A DNA stretch of 64,000 nucleotides from Lactobacillus xylocopicola (GCF_033096005.1 NZ_AP026803.1:788501-852500); one strand, 5' to 3'; numbered from the stretch's first letter, positions 26,646 to 34,751 are shown. Numbers and translations are program-made. Notes: a model not told the origin generated them from the sequence alone.

Positions 26646-27434
26646 TTATTCTGTTAGCAGACGCCAGATTTCTTTTTGGACAGCACTTTGGTTGCTGGAG
26701 CCAATCACGTGGTTAGCTGCCCGCTTAGCACTAGGTAGAGCCGTTCCAGTGGCATAGCTCCGGCCCACATATTTAAGCATGCCGACATCGTTTCCGCTAT
26801 CGCCAAAGGCAACCATTTCACGGGGATTAATCTTCAGCTTAGTTGCCAGGTACTTCAACCCGGTTGCCTTATTTAGCCCCTTAGTTGACATATCAATTGA
26901 ATTCGCCGAACCAGCCACAAAGCTAAGCTGCGGGTATTCGCGCTCTAAAAGTGCCAGCATCACCGGTAGCTGCTCGTCAGCCACTTCAAAGGTGGCCTTG
27001 AGGATTTTATCGTCTAAGTGCTCAAAGTTATCGACCAGGGTGAGTTTTTCGTAGTATTTTTTTAATTCTTGGGCAAAGTCAGCACCGTCTTTAGTTAAAA
27101 CATAGGCACTAGCCAGGCCAGAAACGGTTACTTTTTCATCGAATCGCTTAATTATTGCTAAAATAGTTTGCCAATCTTGCTCGGACAAACTACTGACGTG
27201 GATAACCTGCCGGCCCTTGGCCACCAGAGCACCATTTTCAGCAACATAGTACAGTTTATTAGCTACCTGGGGAAAGCGTGAATAGAGATTTTCGAATTGG
27301 TTACCGCTGGCCACGACGAATTTAATCCCCTGCTCTTGCATGAGAGCGAATTCGCGCAAGAACAGGTCTTCATCATAGGTTTTTTCATCGGTTAACCAGG
27401 TACCGTCCATGTCTGTTGCAATTAACTTAATCAT
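26646..27434 (-). CDS. HAD-superfamily Cof-type sugar/nucleotide phosphatase
   Basis: A 262-residue HAD hydrolase of the Cof (IIB) class. Motif I is DMDGTWLTDEK at about 8-18 with the nucleophile Asp. Motif II is VVASGNQ (about 40-46, using the Ser of ASGN). Motif III includes the Lys of NKATGLKYL near 194, and motif IV is VAFGDSGNDVGML near 210-222. Such enzymes dephosphorylate sugar phosphates, flavin precursors or pyridoxal phosphate; the substrate cannot be read here. It follows the RsmF-like gene by 10 nt on the same strand, probably as the end of that operon. Confidence 0.88.
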   Translation of the reverse strand: MIKLIATDMDGTWLTDEKTYDEDLFLREFALMQEQGIKFVVASGNQFENLYSRFPQVANKLYYVAENGALVAKGRQVIHVSSLSEQDWQTILAIIKRFDEKVTVSGLASAYVLTKDGADFAQELKKYYEKLTLVDNFEHLDDKILKATFEVADEQLPVMLALLEREYPQLSFVAGSANSIDMSTKGLNKATGLKYLATKLKINPREMVAFGDSGNDVGMLKYVGRSYATGTALPSAKRAANHVIGSSNQSAVQKEIWRLLTE

Positions 27435-27444
27435 TCTTGTTCAC

Positions 27445-28836
27445 TCAATCTTTCTTTAATATTCGCAATCCTTTAGGATAAAAATTCTTTAAGATACCAT
27501 TACCAGCTACTTTGCCAAAACTAAAAATGAAGTTGTGGTAGCTGACCAAAACGAATCCCCGCAGTGCTGTTTTAACTGGTAGTGTTTCACCGTGTAAATA
27601 GCTTAAATAAGCGGCTGCACTAAGGTCAATTACCCGCTCTTGCTTGACCTGCCCTAGTAGCATTGCGAGTTGGTGACCGGGTTCAAAGCGGTTTTTCTTT
27701 AACAACCCCAACTCGCTACCATTGTTGACCACCTTAACATGTAAGTTAGCCGGCGGTAGAACTGGTATAAAGACATGGCCGTGACTAACGCGGCTGCGGT
27801 TAGCCCACTCTGCCAGGCAAGTTGGTAAGGTGAAGTAATCAAGTACAGTCGCCACCAGTTCTTGTTCAGACCGGGTTAGCCCCCCTTGCGGAATTTTGGG
27901 CTTAGCCAGCTTTTTTTTCGGGGACGGGCATGGTTGTGTTTCCTGACCAGGTAGCCTTAATTTAGCGACGAATTGCCCTTCACCCAAGCCGTCAAAGGGC
28001 CAAAAGCGGATAGTCTGGCTTAAGCAAGTCTCGCCCTGGGCCCATTCAGGCCGGCCACTAGCCACCTTAACTCCTCTTAATGCCAGCGGTTGAACCTGGA
28101 AGTCAAACTGTTCCACTAGCCAAGAAACGATCTGTTCATTTTCTTCTGGCGCAAAAGTACAGGTCGAGTAGATTAACTCCCCTCCTGGTTTCAGCATCTT
28201 GACTGCTGCAAGTAAAATTTCCTGTTGCCGGCGCTGGCACGTGAGGACGTAATCCTGTGACCAATACTGCGCTGCAGCTGGATTCTTGCGGAACATACCC
28301 TCGCCGCTGCAGGGTGCGTCCACGAGTATTTTATCAAAAAACTGGGGAAATTGAGCAGCTAAACTTGCTGGTGCTGCACTAGTAACTAGTGCATTCGCAA
28401 TTCCCCAGCGTTCAATGTTTTCACGTAAAATTTGGGCACGACTGGCTGAAATTTCGTTGGCCACAAGTAACCCTTGCCCGCGCAAAGCCTCTCCAATAGC
28501 AGTACTTTTGCCCCCTGGAGCAGCACAGAGGTCAAGTACTCGGTCGCCCGGCTGGACCGCAGCGCTGTATGCTGGAAACATTGCGGCCGGTTCTTGCGAA
28601 TACACGGTGCCACTGACCCATTCCGGATCGCGGCCGCCAACTTGGCCATACCAAGCATTGCTGATGCCTGGGACGGGCCTGGCTTGGGAATATGATACTT
28701 GTTGAAATGACTTTAACTGGTTGATACGGTAAGCCTTTTGGGGCGCATCAGCCATTGCCGCAAAAAGTTCTTCGGCTTGGCCTTCACCCAGTAAATCGCG
28801 GTATTTTTGACAAAAAGTAGTGGGTAAGTTAAGCAT
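27445..28836 (-). CDS. rsmF: RsmF/NOP2-type 16S rRNA m5C methyltransferase
   Basis: A 463-residue SAM-dependent cytosine-C5 RNA methyltransferase. The SAM loop RVLDLCAAPGGKST is at about 98-111. The two catalytic cysteines are in DAPCSGEGMFRKN near 173-185 and YSTCTFAPEENE near 223-234. A PUA-like C-terminal part after about residue 300 (LPVKTALRGFVLVSY) fits the RsmF subgroup. The exact rRNA position is inferred (C1407 in E. coli). The start overlaps the end of the preceding gene at 28829 by 8 nt. The HAD gene follows. Confidence 0.9.
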   Translation of the reverse strand: MLNLPTTFCQKYRDLLGEGQAEELFAAMADAPQKAYRINQLKSFQQVSYSQARPVPGISNAWYGQVGGRDPEWVSGTVYSQEPAAMFPAYSAAVQPGDRVLDLCAAPGGKSTAIGEALRGQGLLVANEISASRAQILRENIERWGIANALVTSAAPASLAAQFPQFFDKILVDAPCSGEGMFRKNPAAAQYWSQDYVLTCQRRQQEILLAAVKMLKPGGELIYSTCTFAPEENEQIVSWLVEQFDFQVQPLALRGVKVASGRPEWAQGETCLSQTIRFWPFDGLGEGQFVAKLRLPGQETQPCPSPKKKLAKPKIPQGGLTRSEQELVATVLDYFTLPTCLAEWANRSRVSHGHVFIPVLPPANLHVKVVNNGSELGLLKKNRFEPGHQLAMLLGQVKQERVIDLSAAAYLSYLHGETLPVKTALRGFVLVSYHNFIFSFGKVAGNGILKNFYPKGLRILKKD

Positions 28837-29794
28837 GTGGGTCGCTCCTGCGCGTTAGATAAAAAATACTGCTGGTGAAAGCAATTGAAACCAGCAACCA
28901 ACAAGCTAAAAGTAGCCCAAGCAGGTGCTGTGTATTGGAAAAAAAGGCTCGCCAGCACAGGAAAAAGTAAGCTGCTAGGGCTAGCAATAACTCAATTAAC
29001 ATTATTCTGATACCGCGATTGACGAGCCAGTTAAGCAAGAGCTTGCCGTTCAGATGAGTCTTTTTAACGGTTTCCCAGTCAATTAAGGCCAGGAAAAAGT
29101 TACAGCTGCCCGCGAATATGATTAGACCAATGGCCAGTAAAATCTCCTTAACTACCGAAAACTTCCGGTTTTGATGTTTTTTGACAAAGGGTGGTGTTTT
29201 CAGTTTAGCGCCATAATGTGCAGCTAGTTGGCGGCTTATTTTAACTGAACTATCAATAATGATTACATAGTTTTGCAATTTAAACCGGCCTGTTGGCTGC
29301 TGGGGGCCAGTGGTTAGATAGTATTCGTTTTGTTTCATTTGCCGGTAATGCTTGAATGTACCAATTACCGTATAATACTTGTTACCCAAGTCGACGTACT
29401 GGTTATTTTGAACTTGTAGTGTTTTGACGCGGGCATTTTGGCCCAAGACTGCGAATGAAACCTTACCTTTGAAATCGTCCCGGGTAAAGTAGCGCCCGTT
29501 TTCAGTTGGCAAGGTAACTACATCGTGATTGGACCAGATCAAAGTCTGATTGCGCTCATGCTGACTGGCTAAGTGAATTTGAATCTTGCGTTTGGGGTAC
29601 TTTTTTTGTAAAAAACGCAAAAATGCACCAACCGTTTGCTTACTTTGTACTTTAAAGTAGCGGGTATTGTTGCTGAGACCGTATGCTTCTAAGAGTTGGT
29701 CTGCCTGGTTAGACTGAATGTTGGATAACATGCTACCGATGCCTAAAAAAGACAGAAAAAGGATAATGATTAATATAAATTTTTTAACTTTCAT
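28829..29794 (-). CDS. Uncharacterised membrane protein with four helices and a large external domain
   Basis: I do not recognise this 321-residue protein with certainty. An N-terminal helix (about 5-24, FILIIILFLSFLGIGSML) is followed by about 180 extracytoplasmic residues, then three helices near 215-237, 257-278 and 285-308. This is the outline of a FtsX/MacB-type ABC permease (TM, external core, three TM), and the segment with YYTVIGTF resembles the external core of such proteins. No ATPase gene lies beside it. It overlaps the upstream gene by 11 nt and rsmF by 8 nt, so the three are co-transcribed. The permease-like fold is inference. Confidence 0.6.
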   Translation of the reverse strand: MKVKKFILIIILFLSFLGIGSMLSNIQSNQADQLLEAYGLSNNTRYFKVQSKQTVGAFLRFLQKKYPKRKIQIHLASQHERNQTLIWSNHDVVTLPTENGRYFTRDDFKGKVSFAVLGQNARVKTLQVQNNQYVDLGNKYYTVIGTFKHYRQMKQNEYYLTTGPQQPTGRFKLQNYVIIIDSSVKISRQLAAHYGAKLKTPPFVKKHQNRKFSVVKEILLAIGLIIFAGSCNFFLALIDWETVKKTHLNGKLLLNWLVNRGIRIMLIELLLALAAYFFLCWRAFFSNTQHLLGLLLACWLLVSIAFTSSIFYLTRRSDPHA

Positions 29795-30548
29795 GTTTTA
29801 GCTCAAATATCTGTTCATTAATAAAATCAAAACTGTTAAAAGAACGATTGATGCGCTGCAAACCCTCTGAATGGAGAAAGTGCATGGAATGCCAAAAGGC
29901 AGCCGAGTTGGTTGCTCCGTTCCGCTCACCAACAAAGAGCAAGTGTGCATTGGGGTTGTACTTCCGCCAAGCATGAACTGCTTCAAGGTCGCTATGGTCA
30001 AAGTTGGGAGCCCAGGAACAGATAATCAGCTGGACTGCGGCAAATCGTTCGATGGCCGCCGGGGCAGACGCATCAATGACGGCAACACTTGGTCGGGACC
30101 CCGTCTTAGAAGTTTTAGCCCATTCAAGCGAGTCGGTTGCTACAGTTGCAATTCCGGCTAGGTTCAGGGCCTTAGACCATAGAGCATTGCCAGCCATAAT
30201 TTCTAGCGCCTGCTTGATGTGCAACTGGTCCTTGATTAACCTGGCCGTAGTCAAATTGGGGACGGACCAGACACCGTAGTGAATTGCTAAAAACTGGCGC
30301 AGGCTGTTAAAGAGCTGGTTGATAACCTTAACCTGAGTTTTTTTAGCTGGTGCAGTGCGAGCCATAATTTGTTCAAGCTCAGCAGGTGCAAAGCCCAGTG
30401 CTTGAGGTGCGGTAGCCGGTATTTGGGCTTGCGCAATCGTAGCTACCAGCTCCTGAACTACTTTTGCCTGCGCGTGGACTTCATGGTCGGCCAGCTCGGC
30501 ATCTAGTTCATTGATTTTTGCTAGAAAGTTCGTTTTAGAAGAAGTCAT
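29784..30548 (-). CDS. Putative SAM-dependent methyltransferase-like protein, function unknown
   Basis: A 254-residue soluble protein. The first 110 residues are helical with no clear domain. The second half has a Rossmann-type pattern: LEIMAGNALWSKAL at about 118-131 resembles a SAM-binding motif I, VATDSLEW at about 138-145 an acidic motif II, VAVIDAS a further strand, and LIICSWAPNFD near 178-188 sits where the catalytic motif IV would be. I infer a methyltransferase fold of unknown substrate. It is the first gene of the unit with the membrane protein and rsmF. Confidence in the gene is high, and confidence in the function is low. Confidence 0.6.
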   Translation of the reverse strand: MTSSKTNFLAKINELDAELADHEVHAQAKVVQELVATIAQAQIPATAPQALGFAPAELEQIMARTAPAKKTQVKVINQLFNSLRQFLAIHYGVWSVPNLTTARLIKDQLHIKQALEIMAGNALWSKALNLAGIATVATDSLEWAKTSKTGSRPSVAVIDASAPAAIERFAAVQLIICSWAPNFDHSDLEAVHAWRKYNPNAHLLFVGERNGATNSAAFWHSMHFLHSEGLQRINRSFNSFDFINEQIFELKHES

Positions 30549-30610
30549 ATAATGATTTTACCATTCGAGCGGGCAGATTTCAGTGATAAGCAAGCATAAA
30601 GCTGCAAATT

Positions 30611-30643
30611 AAAAGGCACTCAAGTTTTCCTTGAGTGCCTTTT
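30611..30643 (-). terminator. Terminator after the small HTH-like gene
   Basis: AAAAGGCACTCAAG (30611-30624) and CTTGAGTGCCTTTT (30630-30643) form a perfect 14-bp stem with a 5-nt loop, 10 nt past the stop codon at 30654. Confidence 0.88.
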
Positions 30644-30653
30644 TCACGTCAAC

Positions 30654-30845
30654 TTAGCGACTAGCGGCCATGTAGTCATAGAGTTGGTTAATCTCCTCCG
30701 AGGTAAACTCCCCTACGCCGGCCTTCATGGCGTGAATCTTTTCCACGGATAAGTGGCAGGCAAAAGCCAAGCCCGTATCAGTGATCTGATGCTTAACTTG
30801 ATATGCGATAATTGCAGCGGATAATTCTTCTAGTTGCTTATTCAT
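30654..30845 (-). CDS. Small HTH-like protein of unknown function
   Basis: A 63-residue protein. The central stretch DTGLAFACHLSVEKIHAMKAG has the spacing of a Cro/XRE helix-turn-helix, followed by a helix (TSEEINQLYDYM) that could aid dimerisation. This suggests a small DNA-binding or regulatory protein but proves nothing. The ATG at 30843-30845 is preferred because AAAGGAGA lies 8 nt upstream; the frame opens seven codons earlier, inside that site. It is monocistronic, with its own terminator, and lies between the methyltransferase-like gene and lepB. Confidence 0.7.
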   Translation of the reverse strand: MNKQLEELSAAIIAYQVKHQITDTGLAFACHLSVEKIHAMKAGVGEFTSEEINQLYDYMAASR

Positions 30846-30904
30846 GATAAATTCTCCTTTACCCATATTTTAGCGAAAAAAACGGGCAAATTCAAAAATT
30901 GCTG

Positions 30905-31480
30905 CTAATAGCCCTGCATTTGGTTAAGTGGCCAGTACCTAAAGAAGACCTTGCCAATTAAGTTTGCCCGCTTTACGGGTCCAAAAATATGAGAGTCTTT
31001 AGAAATGTCACGATGATCACCCATTACATAATAGTATCCTTTAGGCACTTTATAGGTGAAGTTGTTGGTGTAGGTGTGGCCGGCATGATTAGCGGCCCGT
31101 TTGTATTGGTTATTCAGATAGGGTTCAGATAAACGTTTGCCGTTAACATACAGCTGATCATTTTTAGAAACAAGTTTGTCCCCTGGCAGACCAATGACCC
31201 GCTTAATGTAAAGGGCACCAGGAGCATCTTGGGCGGCTTTTGGTGCCTTTAAGACGACGATTTCATTACGCTTAGGCGTAAAGTGCCGAATGGCAAACAA
31301 GCGCTGATTATTTTCCAAGGTAGGCTGCATTGAACCACCATCGACCCGATTATTAGATAACACAAAGGTGAATACGAGGTAGAAGATGCCTAAGAATACT
31401 GCCATCATTACCACAACATCGAAGAGAAACTTGCCTAGACTTTCTTCTTCAGCTTGTTTTTTTCTTTTTGTTTTAGCCAT
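30905..31480 (-). CDS. lepB: Signal peptidase I
   Basis: A 191-residue membrane serine protease that removes signal peptides from secreted proteins. A Lys/Arg-rich start is followed by one membrane helix at about 18-38 (FDVVVMMAVFLGIFYLVFTFV). The catalytic Ser is in VDGGSMQPTL near 42-51 and the catalytic Lys in LYIKRVIGLPGD near 88-99. The GDHRDISKDS block near 155 matches the family box E. The ATG at 31478-31480 has AAAGGAGC 6 nt upstream; an opening 14 codons earlier would start inside the promoter. Confidence 0.94.
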   Translation of the reverse strand: MAKTKRKKQAEEESLGKFLFDVVVMMAVFLGIFYLVFTFVLSNNRVDGGSMQPTLENNQRLFAIRHFTPKRNEIVVLKAPKAAQDAPGALYIKRVIGLPGDKLVSKNDQLYVNGKRLSEPYLNNQYKRAANHAGHTYTNNFTYKVPKGYYYVMGDHRDISKDSHIFGPVKRANLIGKVFFRYWPLNQMQGY

Positions 31481-31511
31481 AAAGCTGCTCCTTTGAGATA
31501 GATATTGCTTA

Positions 31512-31539
31512 ATTATAATCAAAATCTGCCCGCTTGCAA
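31512..31539 (-). promoter_or_regulatory. Promoter of lepB
   Basis: The minus strand has TTGCAA (31534-31539), a 16-nt spacer and TATAAT (31512-31517), close to the sigma-A consensus. Transcription would start about 25 nt before the lepB ATG. Confidence 0.75.
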
Positions 31540-31546
31540 GAGGAAG

Positions 31547-32401
31547 TCAATTCTTCTCCCGGGCTTCAAAGAACTTACTGATTAGAAGCGTGTTGGCGAT
31601 CATAAAAATGGCATCAATCACTAGCATGACCAGAACGACGAGGACCAAATCAGCACTGGTGTTATTGCCATTACTCTCGATAAATTCAAGAGGAGACGTA
31701 ATGATATACATGACAAAATTCTTAGACTTAACTAGAATCCAGGCTAAAATAATAATCAGTAAGACATGAATAACTTGGAGTAGCGCTTGACTTGAAACAC
31801 CAGGAATAAAGTCTAAGATTGCCTGGCTTGAAAAATTAAGGAAACTAATAAAGAGGTAACCAAAAAGCATAGTTAGGATAATTAAGGCCAGCGTACTTAA
31901 GCAGTTAAAGACCACTTTTTCTGAAATATGGTAGTGCCCGATCGTACTCAGGAAGTCGCCCAGGCTCGCACGCAAGCTGGGGTCAAGGAAAAGCGACAGT
32001 CCATAAACGAAAAGCGCTGGCAAGATGGCTAACAGCAGGTAATACCCCATAGTAGCAAGAGAACTTAGCATGTTATCCAGATAAAATAGCGGATCGCTGA
32101 TTGGCGTTAGCCGCAAGGTTGGGCTACGATTAAACCGTTCATTTTGAATGCAAGTGATGAGATAAAAGACCAAGCTGAAAAATAGTACAAAAACCAGGTA
32201 AATGGCAAGCAGTCCAGAAAAGAAGTAAGTAATGTTGATGTTACCCAGGTAAGTGCCGTTAGGCATGTACTTAGCACCCTGGTTATCAAAGGTCAAGATA
32301 CTAAGGACCAGGACCCCGATGCATTGAATCAACAACAGGGCATAAGCCCCTTTACTCTTTAAGTTAAATAATTTGGTAAATAAATGCTTAAAAACTGTCA
32401 T
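31547..32401 (-). CDS. ABC transporter permease-like protein, second paralogue
   Basis: A 284-residue membrane protein with about six helices, starting near residues 20-38 and 55-80. It is a clear paralogue of the product of the next gene upstream (32476-33336). Both share an FxxLFxxLF opening, a Y-A-LLLIQ first helix, the block CI-NER-NR--T-RL-PISD--FYLDN around residues 82-112, and the ending SKFFEAREK. They probably form a heterodimeric channel with the ATPase encoded at 33336. The substrate is unknown. YtrA-controlled transporters of this layout are often linked to cell-envelope stress or peptide antibiotics, which is only a family-based guess. Confidence 0.75.
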   Translation of the reverse strand: MTVFKHLFTKLFNLKSKGAYALLLIQCIGVLVLSILTFDNQGAKYMPNGTYLGNINITYFFSGLLAIYLVFVLFFSLVFYLITCIQNERFNRSPTLRLTPISDPLFYLDNMLSSLATMGYYLLLAILPALFVYGLSLFLDPSLRASLGDFLSTIGHYHISEKVVFNCLSTLALIILTMLFGYLFISFLNFSSQAILDFIPGVSSQALLQVIHVLLIIILAWILVKSKNFVMYIITSPLEFIESNGNNTSADLVLVVLVMLVIDAIFMIANTLLISKFFEAREKN

Positions 32402-32475
32402 TTTACTCCCTCTTTCTTGGCTGCGTATGCTGCTTATCTGTTCAGCTTACTGTAGCCTATTCGAAAAACTGCAAG

Positions 32476-33336
32476 TTATTTTTTCTCTCGGGCTTCAAAG
32501 AACTTGCTCATTAAGAAAGTATCAGCGACCAGAAAGACGATATCAATTGCCAGCATGACTAAAATTGAAATACCTAACTTGTTGCTGGCATTATCACCAG
32601 TCCCTAAAAAGAAATCAAGCGGCGAAGCAATTATCCGCGCTAGATACCCATTGGCCCGAGTTAGTAACCAAGCGATGAAAATGATCAAAACTAGCCTGAT
32701 GATGCGCAGAACGGTCTTATTCGAAACATCCGGCAAGAAGTCTAGAATGGCGCTACTCGAAAAGTTTAAAAAGCTAACTATGAAGTATCCAAAAAAGCTG
32801 ATTAAAATAAGTAACATCAAGATTCCCAGCAGGTTGAAAACAACGTCGCTGCCAAAGTTGATGTCGGCCCGTTGAAGAGCCGCTTGAAGATTTGAAAAAT
32901 CAAGCTTCGTTACCTGTCGGAAGCTGGCATCAAACGTGTAAGAGGCCCCAAACAAAATAAAAATCGATAAAACGTTCAAAATTCCATAATAAGCTAAGGC
33001 CACAAAGGAACTGAGGATATTATCGAGATAAAAGGGGCTGTCGCTAATCGGCACTAAGCGGAAGGTCTGGTTCCGGTTGGTACGTTCATTGGCAATGCAG
33101 GTGGTAATATAAAAAACTGGGATAAAGAGAAAAGAAAGGGTTGCATAAGTCGCTAAGAGTCCGGGGAAGAAACTGGTAAAGGTATTATTTTTGATAGCTA
33201 CTTCGGGAGAACCAACACTGATAAAAGTGATGATAGTTAGCGCCAGTGCAACTACAAATTGAATGAGCAGCATTGAATAAGCCTTTTTCGTTTTCGACTT
33301 AAACAGCTCAGCAAATAAGCGGTTAAAAATTGACAT
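32476..33336 (-). CDS. ABC transporter permease-like protein, first paralogue
   Basis: A 286-residue membrane protein with about six helices, paralogous to its downstream neighbour (shared NER-NR--T-RL-PISDS-FYLDNILSS block near 87-118 and FFEAREKK end). It starts at the stop codon of the ATPase gene, so both are translated together, and the second paralogue follows after 74 nt. The tandem pair looks like an old duplication, because identity is only moderate across the proteins. No known substrate motif is visible. Confidence 0.75.
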   Translation of the reverse strand: MSIFNRLFAELFKSKTKKAYSMLLIQFVVALALTIITFISVGSPEVAIKNNTFTSFFPGLLATYATLSFLFIPVFYITTCIANERTNRNQTFRLVPISDSPFYLDNILSSFVALAYYGILNVLSIFILFGASYTFDASFRQVTKLDFSNLQAALQRADINFGSDVVFNLLGILMLLILISFFGYFIVSFLNFSSSAILDFLPDVSNKTVLRIIRLVLIIFIAWLLTRANGYLARIIASPLDFFLGTGDNASNKLGISILVMLAIDIVFLVADTFLMSKFFEAREKK

Positions 33337-34040
33337 TATTCTTCCTCCCCCTGGTAAAGCCCCTCGTAGTATTCTTCAACGCTCACGTTGTTAGCCCTAA
33401 TTTCTTCAGTCGACTTGTGTGCATAGATGGTGTTGCCCTTAATAATGACTACCTCATCGAGCATCGAAGCAATCTCATTAACAAAGTGGTCCGAAATTAG
33501 AATGGTGGCTTGTTCGTCCTTCCAGCGAATGATCGAGTTAATAATCTTCTTGCGGGCCATAGCATCAATCCCAGAGAAGGGCTCATCCAATAAATAGAGG
33601 TCAGCTTTACGGGCAAAGGTCAAAGCAATAACCAACTTTTCACGCATCCCCTTTGACATTTGCGATAATCGCATGTCTTGGTTCAACCGCATGAATTCAA
33701 GCAGTAAGCTAAACTCTTCCTTGTCAAAGTCTTGGTAAATCACTTCAAAAAACTTCACAATTTCTTTGACCTTGGTTGAGCCACCAAAGCCCGTTAAACC
33801 ATCGGTAAAGGAAGTATGTTCCTTGCGCTCAGCTTCGCGGCTAAAGCCAGCGACCTTAACTACTCCCTGGTAATTCTTGGCCATGCTACAGATAATCCGC
33901 ATGAGGGTGGTTTTACCCGCCCCATTCTCACCCAGAAGGGCCACGATCTTACCGGGAGTCAGGTCGAGGTTGATATCCGCTAAAATTGTTCTTTGGTTCT
34001 TCTTATAGCTTAAATCACTGATTTCTAAAAGATTTGCCAT
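33336..34040 (-). CDS. ABC transporter ATP-binding protein (YtrB-like)
   Basis: A 234-residue ABC ATPase. Walker A is LGENGAGKTTLMR at about 35-47, the signature loop is the variant LSQMSKGMREKL near 129-140, and Walker B is LYLLDEPFSGID near 149-160. The switch His is in ISDHFVNE near 184. The LSxMSKGM-type signature and 230-residue size match the export ATPases that follow GntR/YtrA regulators. It lies 10 nt downstream of that regulator gene and is coupled to the first permease. Confidence 0.9.
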   Translation of the reverse strand: MANLLEISDLSYKKNQRTILADINLDLTPGKIVALLGENGAGKTTLMRIICSMAKNYQGVVKVAGFSREAERKEHTSFTDGLTGFGGSTKVKEIVKFFEVIYQDFDKEEFSLLLEFMRLNQDMRLSQMSKGMREKLVIALTFARKADLYLLDEPFSGIDAMARKKIINSIIRWKDEQATILISDHFVNEIASMLDEVVIIKGNTIYAHKSTEEIRANNVSVEEYYEGLYQGEEE

Positions 34041-34050
34041 ATTTTTACTC

Positions 34051-34404
34051 CTACTTTATGTATTCTTGCAAAATTGTACTAACTTGGTCGCTTTCCACGC
34101 CCAACTCCTTCATACTTTGGACAAATTTTGCTAATTCACTATTAATCAATTTCTGCTTGGTCTGCGCCAGCAAGTCAGTATCAGAGGTTACGAAGTTACC
34201 TTCGCCCCTTTTGGTATATAAAATACCCTCAACATTCATTTGTTGCAGAGCCCTTTGAACCGTATTGACATTAACTGTCAGCTGTACGGCCAGGTCACGC
34301 ACCGAGGGGATTTTTTTACCGGGTTGCAGCTTGCCAGTAATAATTTGCCGGTAGAGGTACTGCTTGATTTGCAGGTAGATGGGAATGTTATCCTTGAATT
34401 CCAC
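34051..34404 (-). CDS. GntR-family regulator, YtrA subgroup
   Basis: A 117-residue repressor-type protein. A GntR winged helix fills residues 5-75 (PIYLQIKQYLYRQIITG, VRDLAVQLTVNVNTVQRALQQM), and a short C-terminal dimerisation tail of about 40 residues marks the YtrA subgroup, which lacks a large effector domain. Start is GTG at 34404 with AAAAGGACGG upstream. It heads an operon with one ABC ATPase and two permeases, the normal YtrA arrangement, and most likely represses that operon by binding the inverted repeat at 34426-34445. Confidence 0.9.
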   Translation of the reverse strand: MEFKDNIPIYLQIKQYLYRQIITGKLQPGKKIPSVRDLAVQLTVNVNTVQRALQQMNVEGILYTKRGEGNFVTSDTDLLAQTKQKLINSELAKFVQSMKELGVESDQVSTILQEYIK

Positions 34405-34425
34405 GAGTTCACCGTCCTTTTACAC

Positions 34426-34445
34426 TGTATTATTTCTCTAATACA
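34426..34445. promoter_or_regulatory. Putative operator of the GntR/ABC operon
   Basis: TGTATTA and TAATACA form a perfect 7-bp inverted repeat around a 6-nt spacer, 22 nt before the GntR start codon and inside the probable promoter. Position and symmetry fit an autoregulatory site for the YtrA-type protein. This is inference; no footprint is known to me. Confidence 0.55.
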
Positions 34446-34578
34446 CAACTAATAATAACTCTTCTTAATCTTTTATGCAATCTTTTTAATTCATTAGTTA
34501 CAAGTTTAATTAAGCGCTGATTATTTTACTTTAACTGCATCGTGTTCCACAAGTTTGCCGTATTGCCCTTAATTACCT

Positions 34579-34625
34579 AAAAAGGCCGATAAAATCATTG
34601 CTAGCAATGATTCTCCCGCCTTTTT
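34579..34625. terminator. Composite hairpin, possible second terminator for pepT
   Basis: An outer stem AAAAAGGC/GCCTTTTT (34579-34586 with 34618-34625) encloses a perfect 18-nt palindrome ATCATTGCTAGCAATGAT (34594-34611), separated by unpaired bulges. T-runs are present on both strands. Confidence 0.6.
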
Positions 34626-34717
34626 GTCGCTTAATAATAATTGTGCATAATTAGAATTGCTGGTTGAGCTAGGCAAAACCGTTGATTTAGCAGCTTTAGC
34701 AACAATAACAAACTTCA

Positions 34718-34745
34718 ACAAAAAAGTACTTTTGCTACCTTTTTT
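34718..34745 (-). terminator. Terminator just after pepT
   Basis: AAAAAAG (34720-34726) pairs with CTTTTTT (34739-34745), 7 nt past the pepT stop. The stem is AT-rich and only moderately stable, with a T-run on the minus strand. Confidence 0.5.
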
Positions 34746-34751
34746 GTTCCA

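Larger units (their letters stand above)
34446..34751. other. Intergenic region between the GntR gene and pepT
   Basis: About 300 nt without a plausible gene. It holds the upstream part of the GntR promoter region, a composite hairpin at 34579-34625 and the proximal pepT terminator at 34718-34745. The rest is AT-rich and shows nothing I can interpret. Confidence 0.6.
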
